A stretch of 6,492 nucleotides of DNA. Source: JAWXCH01 sp034440595 (GTDB taxonomy: Bacteria; Planctomycetota; Planctomycetia; Pirellulales; JALHPA01). Under the pieces are notes generated by a model, which saw nothing but the letters and a program-made list of their open reading frames with translations, did not search any database and was not told the origin of the DNA. This document shows, in pieces, positions 1 through 6,490 of the stretch (position 1 is the first letter of the stretch; every line of letters starts with the position of its first letter). The DNA lies in the NCBI GenBank assembly GCA_034440595.1, contig JAWXCH010000551.1, forward strand, positions 1-6,492, read 5' to 3'. The position numbers and the translations under genes are program-made.

Positions 1-2
1 AC

Positions 3-530
3 CGTCGGAACCAAAACCTGGCAAATTTTAGCGCGATGATAGCCGCAATGCACCCTCTATTCGTAGCGGTAAAGGAATTTTTCAGGGACGACTATTTATG
101 GCTCGACGGCAAGGTCCACATGATGGTGTTCACGCTAGGAGCAGCGACCAGCGGTGTGTTAATCAGCATCGGCTTGAAAAGTCTATATGATCGCCCCCGA
201 CCCAACTTGGTTACGCACTTGTCGCATGTTTATTCCAGCAGCTTTCCGAGCGGCCACTCGATGCTCTCGGCAATCGTTTATTTGACAGTGGGCCCGCTAC
301 TAGCGGCCGTCATGCCGACTCGTCCGCTAAAGATATACGTTCTGTTCGTGGCCATCATTCTTAGCGTGAGTGTAGGATTAAGCCGTGTCTATCTTGGCGT
401 TCACTATCCAACGGATGTCCTCGCGGGCTGGCTCGCCGGCGTGGTGTGGTCACTGTTGTGCTGGTTATTGGCGCGCTGGCTGCAGCGTCGCGGCACGGTC
501 GAACAGCAATCGACAAAGGCGCCAAGCTAG
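3..530 (+). CDS. PAP2 (type 2 phosphatidic acid phosphatase) superfamily membrane phosphatase, 5'-partial
   Basis: Integral membrane phosphatase that probably removes phosphate from a lipid phosphate such as phosphatidic acid or an isoprenyl pyrophosphate; the exact substrate cannot be read from sequence. Numbering from the ATG at 36, all three PAP2 signature motifs are present: K48-x6-R55-P56, the PSGH motif at 71-74, and S116-R117-x5-H123-x3-D127. H74 and H123 are the expected catalytic nucleophile and acid/base, and D127 the supporting acid. Hydrophobic helices lie near 31-47, 77-92, 99-115 and 127-146, and a short basic tail follows. The reading frame is open to the window edge, so the ATG at 36 is only the first Met visible; family members normally have an earlier TM segment, so the gene should begin upstream. 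The residues before about 20 match the family poorly, and a neighbouring frame (1-36) looks more family-like, which hints at a frameshift. Convergent with the K+ channel gene. Family call is firm; intactness is not. Confidence 0.88.
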   Translation, partial: RRNQNLANFSAMIAAMHPLFVAVKEFFRDDYLWLDGKVHMMVFTLGAATSGVLISIGLKSLYDRPRPNLVTHLSHVYSSSFPSGHSMLSAIVYLTVGPLLAAVMPTRPLKIYVLFVAIILSVSVGLSRVYLGVHYPTDVLAGWLAGVVWSLLCWLLARWLQRRGTVEQQSTKAPS

Positions 531-549
531 CGAACCATTCCTTGGGTAA

Positions 550-584
550 CGGCCGGCGAGTGAACTCACTTGCGTCCTTGGCCG
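550..584. terminator. Stem-loop in the convergent PAP2/K+ channel gap, possible bidirectional terminator
   Basis: The 107-bp gap between two convergent stop codons holds a nested inverted repeat. The inner stem pairs 556-563 with 566-573 (one G-T pair, very short loop that would open to about 4 nt). An outer stem pairs CGGCC at 550-554 with GGCCG at 580-584, leaving a small internal loop. Position between two gene ends suits a transcription terminator acting on both strands. No T-tract follows on either strand, so it is not a textbook intrinsic terminator; it may only be an mRNA 3' end stabiliser or chance. Confidence 0.3.
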
Positions 585-637
585 CGAATACTGCGATCGG
601 TAGGCTTCGATGAAGGACTTGTGGCTCCTCCTATCGC

Positions 638-2329
638 TCAGCGCCTTACGAACTGCCGAATAAATCGATCCTGTGAATCCGCGCCTCCAATCAGCACAAG
701 TTTTGCTCGGATCGAGAGCTTTGCGTCGGGTGGTGGATTCACTTCCAGTCCTCCATCCCCTTCGATAGCAATCACACTGCACCCGGTCGTAGTTCGTATA
801 TCCGCTTGTTGAAGGGTCTTGCCGGACAGAGATCTTGGAACCTCCATTGTGAACACGTCGAGCCCTTCAGCCACGAGAAACAGGTCGGTTCGTTCCAGTG
901 AGTTGAAAATCTCGTTAGCGCCCATCGAGGCATAAGACAACACAAAATCGGCGCCGGCACGGTAGAGCGTGCTGATGTTACGTTCAACTGTAGCTCGACT
1001 AATAATCTGCACATCCGGCCGCAGTCGGCGGCAATACAGCGTGAGATAGACATTCATATCATCATCATGGGTGGTCACTACGACCGCCGGTGTTTTCATA
1101 AGGCCAGCTTGCTGCAAGATCTCGATATCCGCCGCGTCGCCATGCACCAGCCGTTCACTATCCGCAACCCGGCCGGGCACTTTTTCCACCACGCGATAGT
1201 CGAATTCTTGATCAGCAAGGCCCTGCGCGACTGCCCTGCCTACCCGCCCACCACCGAGAACCACAACTGGCTCATCCGACTCGCGATAGATGCAAAACAA
1301 AGCATCATAGTCGTCCAACTGTTTGCGCGTGCCGGCTAGCACTAGAATTGTCGTTGCCGAAATTAGAGTGTCGGGCCCTGCGATCGTAAAACGCCCGCGC
1401 TCCCAAGTTCCCACGACATTGATGTTGGCGTGTTGGCGTAGTCCGATCTCACGAAGCGTCCGGTCAACGAGCGGTGTACCTGCCGCGCTGGCTTCAGCAA
1501 TCAGTAAGCCATCAAAGTCTCCGACGACGTGCGCTTTTGCATCTCCTCCAGTGACACGGCGAGCCATCGCCTTTCCGAGCATCTCCGACAGTTGAAGTAC
1601 ACGATCGCAACCGGCCATTTCGAGGTTGTCGATCGAGTCATGATCGGTGCATGTCGCCACGATGGGAACACGCGGCGCCGCTTCCCGCGCTGTAAAAACG
1701 ATATTCGTATTCGAGATGTCGCTATGAGTAGCCGCGAGCAGTGCCGCTTGCTCTAGCCGAATGTTTTTATAGGTTTGCAGATCATCCAATTCCCCCAGAG
1801 CAACTTCCAAGTCCAGGTCGCGGAGGCGCAGCGCTTCGGCTAGATCCGCAACGACGATTACGTATAAGTAACCGTATTGCACGAGGCGCCGAATCAGTGC
1901 CGCTTCGACAGGTCCATAACGTGTGAGCACCACGTGACCGGCGATCTTTTCTGGCAACTCACGAGGCGCAAGTGCGGCCTGCTGGGCTTCAATCCAAGGC
2001 GCGTAGAAAAACTGAATGAACGTGAATGGGAGTAATATCAGCATGAATATCGTGCCGCTGAGCAGCACGATAATTGAAAACGCTCTGCCAACGTCCGAGT
2101 GAAAAGTGATGTCGCCGAAGCCCAGCGTGGACATCACGGTAAGGGTCCAGTACAGGCCGGTAATCCAGCTATGTTGGCGGCCCTCCCAGGCCATGAGGAA
2201 ATGAAAAACGACGCTGTAAAATACGGTTAGCGCAGAGAGGGCAGCTAAAAACCTTCTCAGCGATTTCAAATTACGCCTACTGGCCCGATTCTGCAGCGAG
2301 AAATAGAGAATCGTCGGAAGGTACTTCAT
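638..2329 (-). CDS. Two-TM potassium channel with two RCK (TrkA-N/TrkA-C) units
   Basis: Inner-membrane K+ channel subunit with a cytoplasmic gating ring, 563 aa. From the N terminus: TM1 about 27-46, pore helix and selectivity filter TLGFGD at 68-73 (the bacterial K+ channel form of TxGYGD), TM2 about 82-108, first RCK/TrkA-N about 131-255, first TrkA-C about 266-346, second TrkA-N about 354-480, second TrkA-C about 482-560. The second RCK carries the nucleotide-binding G359-x-G361-x-x-G364 loop and an acidic residue (E382) after the next strand. The matching place in the first RCK reads LTRYGPVE (135-142) and lacks that glycine pattern. I chose the ATG at 2329 because family members begin with a very similar MxxLP segment shortly before TM1. 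The frame stays open to a Met at 2542, but those 71 residues look like non-coding sequence. The ribosome site is weak (AAGA about 7 nt upstream). Gene is divergent from the antiporter and convergent with PAP2, so it is probably transcribed alone. No lesions seen. Confidence 0.93.
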   Translation of the reverse strand: MKYLPTILYFSLQNRASRRNLKSLRRFLAALSALTVFYSVVFHFLMAWEGRQHSWITGLYWTLTVMSTLGFGDITFHSDVGRAFSIIVLLSGTIFMLILLPFTFIQFFYAPWIEAQQAALAPRELPEKIAGHVVLTRYGPVEAALIRRLVQYGYLYVIVVADLAEALRLRDLDLEVALGELDDLQTYKNIRLEQAALLAATHSDISNTNIVFTAREAAPRVPIVATCTDHDSIDNLEMAGCDRVLQLSEMLGKAMARRVTGGDAKAHVVGDFDGLLIAEASAAGTPLVDRTLREIGLRQHANINVVGTWERGRFTIAGPDTLISATTILVLAGTRKQLDDYDALFCIYRESDEPVVVLGGGRVGRAVAQGLADQEFDYRVVEKVPGRVADSERLVHGDAADIEILQQAGLMKTPAVVVTTHDDDMNVYLTLYCRRLRPDVQIISRATVERNISTLYRAGADFVLSYASMGANEIFNSLERTDLFLVAEGLDVFTMEVPRSLSGKTLQQADIRTTTGCSVIAIEGDGGLEVNPPPDAKLSIRAKLVLIGGADSQDRFIRQFVRR

Positions 2330-2612
2330 AGGATTCTTGATTGGTGCAGTGTGAATCGATTCGATGTGTCCTACTTCTTGTGCGCCGTGCGGCGTTAAAC
2401 GCACGAAAAAGGTACATCGTTCATACTTGCAAGACCATTGCGATTCCAGCGCCGAACTACGCTCAGCCATTCCTGCGTTTATCATAGCGAATCTACGTTG
2501 GATGTTTCGCAAGTTTGTTGTTCGACCAGTACGCGCAACCATGCTTCATTGGCGCGAACCGTTCCAAATCCGTGTTAACCGCTTGTCGATGCGGACTATT
2601 CCGATCGGTGTG

Positions 2613-2629
2613 CGACACATAAAATGTCG
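2613..2629 (+). promoter_or_regulatory. Inverted repeat overlapping a possible -10 hexamer
   Basis: CGACA (2613-2617) and TGTCG (2625-2629) form an inverted repeat with a 7-bp A/T-rich spacer. The spacer and the start of the right arm contain TAAAAT (2620-2625), one mismatch from a sigma-70 -10 box. A repressor bound here would cover such a promoter for the antiporter, whose ATG is about 125 bp downstream. Arms of 5 bp occur often by chance and the -35 is poor, so this is only a candidate. Confidence 0.2.
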
Positions 2630-2659
2630 GACATGCGTTCTGACCTGTGATCGCTTATA

Positions 2660-2679
2660 GTCCCAGTTGGATCTGGGAC
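2660..2679 (+). promoter_or_regulatory. Perfect 7-bp hairpin upstream of the antiporter
   Basis: GTCCCAG (2660-2666) and CTGGGAC (2673-2679) are perfect complements around the 6-nt loop TTGGAT. The element lies 72 bp before the antiporter ATG. It could be an operator or a 5' leader hairpin. No T-tract follows, so it is not an obvious attenuator. A few repeats of this quality are expected by chance in a window of this size. Confidence 0.25.
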
Positions 2680-3198
2680 ATCAGCCATGCCATGCGCCAT
2701 TGATTTAGCCCTGTCGCTACATGGGCTGGCTTTCAACGTCAGCAAATTCTAATGACACTAGCTCCCTGGCTACTTGCGACGGGCATCATTCTGATTGCCA
2801 TCGCTCTGAGCTCGTCCTTACTGCGGCGAATCCCGATAAGCACTGCCATCGTTTGCTTATTAATGGGGCTTGGTTTGGGGCCAGCGGGCGCCAAGCTTCT
2901 CCAACTCAATGGTATTCGGGACGCCGCATTACTCGAGGGGATTACGGAAATTGCGGTGATCATCTCGCTATTTACGGCCGGCTTACAACTTAGGCTACCG
3001 CTTGATCGCGTCGAATGGAAAATCTCGTTACGGTTGGCGGCACTCGCGATGACCCTGACCGTGGCTCTAATCGCCGTGGTCGGCGTCTTTGCACTAGGAC
3101 TGCCCCTCGGAGTAGCCATCATTCTGGGCGCGCTGTTGGCGCCCACCGATCCGGTGCTTGCATCTGACGTTCAATTGAAGAAGTCAACGGATTCGGAT

Positions 3199-3201
3199 TG
3201 A
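3199..3201 (+). other. Premature TGA stop within the antiporter frame
   Basis: In-frame TGA at codon 150, directly followed by C (UGA-C, reported as a weak termination context). Sequence before (TDP motif) and after (LRF, then ExxxND) keeps family conservation in the same frame, so this is a point substitution and not a frameshift. TGA ends the K+ channel and MscS genes in this window, so it is not reassigned. Confidence 0.9.
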
Positions 3202-4028
3202 CTTAGGTTTGTCCTAACTGGGGAAGCCGGATTGAACGATGGCACCGCGTTTCCATTCGTCATGCTGGGCCTGGGCATTATTGGGGTGCATGAGATTGGA
3301 TATGCCGGATGGCGCTGGTGGCTGATCGATGTTGTCTGGGCAGTATCAGCGGGACTTTTGGTCGGCGCAGTATTGGGGACTGCCGTAGGGAAGATCGTGC
3401 TTTACCTTCGGCAACATCATCGAGAGGCGGTAGGGCTCGACAACTTCTTAGCGGTCGGTTTGGTAGGCCTGTCGTATGGCACTGCTTTGTACGCTTCGGC
3501 CTACGGCTTTCTTGCCGTGTTTGCGGCCGGCATCGCGTTACGGCGAGTCGAACGCATCTCCGCTTCTTCGCCACCAAGCGATGCAATTCGAGAATCGGCG
3601 GGAAGTAGCGAAGCGAGCCATTTGGCGACGAATCAAGCAACCGCGCCAGCCTACATGGCAGAGGCCGTCCTTAATTTCAACGCCCAGTTGGAACGATTTG
3701 CCGAAGTGGCTCTCGTCGTGTTGATCGGATCGATGCTGAGCCTCGAGATGTTAACGCCGCGGGCATTTTGTTTCGCGGCCGTTCTACTATTTTTGGTCCG
3801 CCCGCTAGCCGTCTATGTCAGCTTAATAGGTGCCCGACTGCCTCAATTGGAACGCGGACTAATTGCCTGGTTTGGCATTCGCGGAGTGGGATCCATGTAT
3901 TACCTGAGTTATGCAATCGTACATGGCGTTCCTCGGTCAGCTTCCGAAGATCTAGTCGCTATTACATTAGTGACTGTCGCGACCTCGATTCTATTGCATG
4001 GCATCTCTGTCACGCCGCTGATGAACTA

Positions 4029-4056
4029 CTATGGACGTGCGCTGTCGCGTCCATAG
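4029..4056. terminator. Hairpin containing the antiporter stop codon, possible terminator
   Basis: CTATGGACG (4029-4037) and CGTCCATAG (4048-4056) are perfect 9-bp complements; a T-G and a G-C pair extend the stem to 11 with a 6-nt loop. The right arm ends with the TAG stop of the antiporter. A second copy of ATGGACG at 4089-4095 can also pair with 4048-4054, giving a competing hairpin across the 40-bp convergent gap. No T-tract follows on either strand, so a factor-independent terminator is uncertain. Confidence 0.35.
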
Positions 4057-4096
4057 CGGTACGTGCCGATTATTGGAACGCCAGTAAAATGGACGG

Positions 4097-5464
4097 TTAA
4101 CTGGGCGTGCTCGTTGAGCTCGCGTCGGCGCGGGGGTTGTCCAGGATCTCGATCACGTCCTGATAGCGTTTGCCAACCTCCTCGCGATCAACTGGTTCAG
4201 CGAGTCCATCCTGACTGCCGCGGTAAATAATCGCAGCGTGGTGGCGGAGAGCAGCGCGTAATGCTGGATTCTTTGTGTGTCGACAAACCGTGGCGATAGT
4301 CTCCAGCAGCCGTAGCGTTACCGATGCGTCATGCCGAGCAGCTTGCCTGATCTGATTAAATGCTGCGTCGACAATTCCTGCCACGGTTGACACGTCGGTC
4401 ACGACTCGTAGTCGCCGATCGTCGTCGTAGCGAAAATGGGATGGGATGGCCTTTTCGGCGAGGGTGCAAAGTGCGGCGCCTAGCCGATCAACGCAGTTCA
4501 TCGCTGTGAACGGGTCGTTGATGCCGGGTGACAGGGCCCTCACCGCCACTTCGACGAGCTGATCAATGGCAAACTCAACGTCCTGTAGCAGCGTACGTCG
4601 GGTGCCGAATAAGAAGGCACCGCGGATCTCATAGGCAATCCGATCGTCGACTCGGTTCTCAGGCCAGGCACGCGCAAGTTCATCTCCCTTAACGAAAAAC
4701 TTTCCAGGTCGCTGATCGACTGAGATTATCAAATCGGTTTTCTTCGCCAACTCAAGCAATCGATCGACGTCGATCGCCTGCAGATAATTGCTACATTCTG
4801 AACCGATCGCGCGAGATTCGGAAACAAAGTTGCCTGGCAGATCTTGGCGCGATTTTGCTTCAGATTTCTCGTCGGGCCCCTGTCCCAGCTTCTTTGGATA
4901 GAGGCGAGCGATCGCTTGATGCAGGTCGCGACTAACAGCGACGATGACGTTCTCGACCTGGATCGATTCGGCCGAGTGATGAATGAAGTAAATAAAAATG
5001 CCAACACTGACGAGAGCTAGAACGAGACCGACCGTTACCGAAATATGTGGCACGAACTCCTCCGATTCCGTGCCGTTGACCGTTCTCAAAACCAGTAAAC
5101 AATAGGTGAACGTGGAAATGAAGGCGCCGATAGCAATCTGGTTGCCACGGTCGCGCATGAAATTGCGAAGGAGTCGGGGGCCAAATTGAGACGAGGCCAA
5201 TTGAAGTGCTACGACGGTAATTGAGAAGCTAACGCTTGCAATCGTCATCATCGACGAGGCGACCGTCGACAGCAGCGCCCGCGAGCCCTCGGGACCGCGA
5301 GTAAATGTCCAGCCGAGCGTCGCCATCCAATCGGAATTTGAAACCGCCCTGTCGACGTGGATCATGGCCAATGGTAAACCAATTGCTGATGCCACCATGA
5401 CCGCCGGCACAAACCAGTAGGTAGCTTGGAGCGACTCCCATTTGTTGATCAGCCAGAGCTTCAT
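4097..5464 (-). CDS. DUF2254 domain-containing membrane protein
   Basis: Predicted inner-membrane protein of 455 aa that matches the DUF2254 family over its whole length; biochemical function is not established. Four hydrophobic segments lie near 17-36, 68-92, 109-127 and 142-162, then a long, mainly soluble region. Recognisable family segments include SSQFGPRLLRNFMRDRGNQ (91-109) after TM2, FVPH (137-140) with IHHSAESIQ (161-169) around TM4, QDVEFAIDQLV (294-304) and LSPGINDPFTA (311-321). A charged stretch (191-206) and a Ser/Thr-rich tail (446-455) look disordered. The ATG at 5464 is supported by an AGGGG ribosome site 8 nt upstream. It follows the MscS-type gene by 45 bp on the same strand, so the two are probably one transcript; with the K+ channel and antiporter nearby, a role in ion or turgor balance is a reasonable inference. 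It converges on the antiporter gene with a 40-bp gap. No lesions seen. Confidence 0.9.
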   Translation of the reverse strand: MKLWLINKWESLQATYWFVPAVMVASAIGLPLAMIHVDRAVSNSDWMATLGWTFTRGPEGSRALLSTVASSMMTIASVSFSITVVALQLASSQFGPRLLRNFMRDRGNQIAIGAFISTFTYCLLVLRTVNGTESEEFVPHISVTVGLVLALVSVGIFIYFIHHSAESIQVENVIVAVSRDLHQAIARLYPKKLGQGPDEKSEAKSRQDLPGNFVSESRAIGSECSNYLQAIDVDRLLELAKKTDLIISVDQRPGKFFVKGDELARAWPENRVDDRIAYEIRGAFLFGTRRTLLQDVEFAIDQLVEVAVRALSPGINDPFTAMNCVDRLGAALCTLAEKAIPSHFRYDDDRRLRVVTDVSTVAGIVDAAFNQIRQAARHDASVTLRLLETIATVCRHTKNPALRAALRHHAAIIYRGSQDGLAEPVDREEVGKRYQDVIEILDNPRADASSTSTPS

Positions 5465-5472
5465 CGCATTAT

Positions 5473-5477
5473 CCCCT
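5473..5477 (-). promoter_or_regulatory. Ribosome binding site for the DUF2254 gene
   Basis: On the minus strand AGGGG stands 8 nt before the ATG at 5464. It is the clearest Shine-Dalgarno match in the window and settles the start of this gene. Confidence 0.6.
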
Positions 5478-5509
5478 GGGAAATCGAATACACGGTCGAT
5501 ATAGCGAAT

Positions 5510-6490
5510 TCACGCAGGATCCGGTGTCGTCGCAGTTTCGCTATCTGTCGACTGGTGTTCAGGCCCTCGTCGTAAAAGGTTATCCTCGGAATGCAGCGGT
5601 CGTACCTGATCGGCCTGCTTCATGATTGTGCTTGCCTCGCTGTAGAGTCCCGCTTCCGCCTTAGTCGATGCGGCGTCGACAGCATCTACCGCGGTGTTCG
5701 GTGGCCCGTTCTCCTGTGCAGTGTGAGCGGCCTGTTTGCTATTTCGGTTGGAATTACCATCCAGCATCGTAACAGGAATACCGCGCGGAAAGACAATTTC
5801 GCGAGCATCATCGGGCATGGTTATCCCGTGCTGTTGAAATGCCAGTTTGACGAGCCGGATGACAGACGATCGCACTTTGAGCCAACTGTGTTCGCGACCG
5901 TTGAGCCAAAAATAAACGCGTAAGTTGATCGTCGAGGGGCCGAGGCTGTCCACCAGAACCGAGGGCTCTGGATCGGCAGCGACGGCCGGATGGTCCGATA
6001 ATACTTTGCGAGCAATCTCTTGGGCGTCGGTGATCGAATCTTCGTAGCCAATCCCGACGGCGAAATCCTCGCGACGATTCGCGTTCGTTGTGAAATTGCG
6101 GAGACTGCTTTTGTAGACAGTCGCATTGGGGATTTGCACGACGTTGCCTTCGAGCGTCATCAGAATTGTAGTCCGTACATTCAATTGCTGCACATAACCG
6201 GTCACACCGGAGATCTCGACCAAGTCACCGGTCTCGAATGGTCGCTGCATGCTCAAAAAGATACTGGCTAAAACGTTTTCGGTGATATCTCGGAAGGCAA
6301 TGCCTACGGCCAGACCGATCAGACCGGTGCCGCCGACCACCGTCAGAGCCAGTTGAGTCAGCCCAGCAACTTTCAATACGATGTATGTACCGAACAGAAA
6401 GACGAACACACCCACGCCGCGTGCGATCACACTTCGCAGCAGGCTTGCCCGAATCCGCACGCGAAGAAACCGCCGCATGCCGCGTGCGGC
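5510..6490 (-). CDS. MscS-family mechanosensitive ion channel, 5'-partial
   Basis: Small-conductance mechanosensitive channel that opens under membrane tension to release ions and solutes on hypo-osmotic shock. Numbering from the Met at 6478: a TM segment at about 19-40; the pore-lining TM3 at about 43-63 with Gly/Ala packing (GLIGLAVGIAF, 52-62), then RDITENVLAS (63-72); the beta domain beginning at RPFETGDLVEI (79-89) and running to about 130; the alpha/beta domain to about 232, ending near VFPRGIPV. The 240-322 tail is hydrophilic and low in complexity but has a segment (AEAGLYSEA at 274-282, then IMKQA, then NLL at 300-302) that resembles a tail I recall in other MscS proteins of this subgroup. 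The frame stays open past 6478 to the window end, and MscS proteins have further N-terminal helices, so the true start is outside. It is likely the first gene of a transcript with the DUF2254 gene. Not close enough to E. coli MscS to take that symbol. Confidence 0.92.
   Translation of the reverse strand, partial: AARGMRRFLRVRIRASLLRSVIARGVGVFVFLFGTYIVLKVAGLTQLALTVVGGTGLIGLAVGIAFRDITENVLASIFLSMQRPFETGDLVEISGVTGYVQQLNVRTTILMTLEGNVVQIPNATVYKSSLRNFTTNANRREDFAVGIGYEDSITDAQEIARKVLSDHPAVAADPEPSVLVDSLGPSTINLRVYFWLNGREHSWLKVRSSVIRLVKLAFQQHGITMPDDAREIVFPRGIPVTMLDGNSNRNSKQAAHTAQENGPPNTAVDAVDAASTKAEAGLYSEASTIMKQADQVRPLHSEDNLLRRGPEHQSTDSETATTPDPA

Larger units (their letters stand above)
2330..2751. other. 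Divergent intergenic region between K+ channel and antiporter genes
   Basis: This 422-bp gap should carry promoters for both genes. The open frames within it (minus-strand extension to 2542; plus-strand 2364-2660) resemble no family I know and are rich in Arg, Cys and Ser in the manner of chance translations, so I do not call a gene. It contains the 10-bp palindrome GAATCGATTC (2353-2362) 24 bp upstream of the channel start, CGCCG-TG-CGGCG (2383-2394), and the two inverted repeats listed separately. A TAAAAT hexamer at 2620-2625 could be a -10 element for the antiporter, but no good -35 stands 16-18 bp upstream. No clear promoter for the channel gene is visible. Confidence 0.5.
2752..4056 (+). 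pseudogene. CPA1-type Na+(K+)/H+ antiporter (NhaP-like), interrupted by in-frame TGA
   Basis: Inner-membrane monovalent cation/proton antiporter; read through the stop it would be 434 codons, normal for this group. The ATG at 2752 is the first possible start after an in-frame TGA at 2701-2703, and it opens directly into TM1; its ribosome site is weak. Codons 1-149 cover about five membrane helices and end soon after the TDP motif (132-134) of the broken helix. Codon 150 (3199-3201) is TGA. The same frame then continues without further lesion: LRF, E158-xxx-N162-D163 (the ion-binding ExxxND signature), further helices, a hydrophilic loop at about 267-300, and the conserved GIRG arginine at 377 near the end. 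Homologues I recall have Arg at codon 150, so a single CGA-to-TGA transition explains it. No restart codon keeps E158: the first candidate is TTG at codon 161 and the first ATG is codon 171. Most likely a recent nonsense pseudogene; sequencing error or stop readthrough are alternatives. Cation specificity is unknown. Confidence 0.85.

Noticed and set aside
1067..1926. Several plus-strand open frames opposite the K+ channel gene
   Set aside because: They are antisense shadows of a strongly conserved channel gene, with unlikely protein composition.
2353..2362. GAATCGATTC palindrome as an operator for the K+ channel gene
   Set aside because: Several perfect 10-bp palindromes are expected by chance in 6.5 kb, so alone it does not support an operator.
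2330..2542. 71-residue N-terminal extension of the K+ channel from a Met at 2542
   Set aside because: The extension has no membrane segment or recognisable motif, and homologues start at the Met matching 2329.
2364..2660. Plus-strand 98-codon open frame in the divergent intergenic region
   Set aside because: Arg/Cys-rich translation with no family resemblance, no ribosome site, and partial overlap with the channel leader; it looks like chance.
3199..3201. Reassignment of TGA to a sense codon in this organism
   Set aside because: The K+ channel (638-640) and MscS (5510-5512) genes both end in TGA at the expected family C terminus.
3199..3220. Selenocysteine codon with a SECIS-like stem after the TGA
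   Set aside because: The stem is only 5 bp with a 5-nt loop starting about 6 nt after the TGA, too short and too close for a bacterial SECIS. The position is an Arg in homologues I recall, and no selenoprotein antiporter of this kind is known to me.
3232..4056. Separate gene starting at TTG 3232
   Set aside because: A GGGGA lies at a plausible distance, but the TTG is a conserved Leu codon just before the ND motif and the preceding sequence is conserved antiporter coding. It is the 3' half of the interrupted gene.
4729..5007. Minus-strand 92-codon frame within the DUF2254 gene
   Set aside because: It is an alternate-frame shadow of a conserved gene, rich in Arg and Ser.
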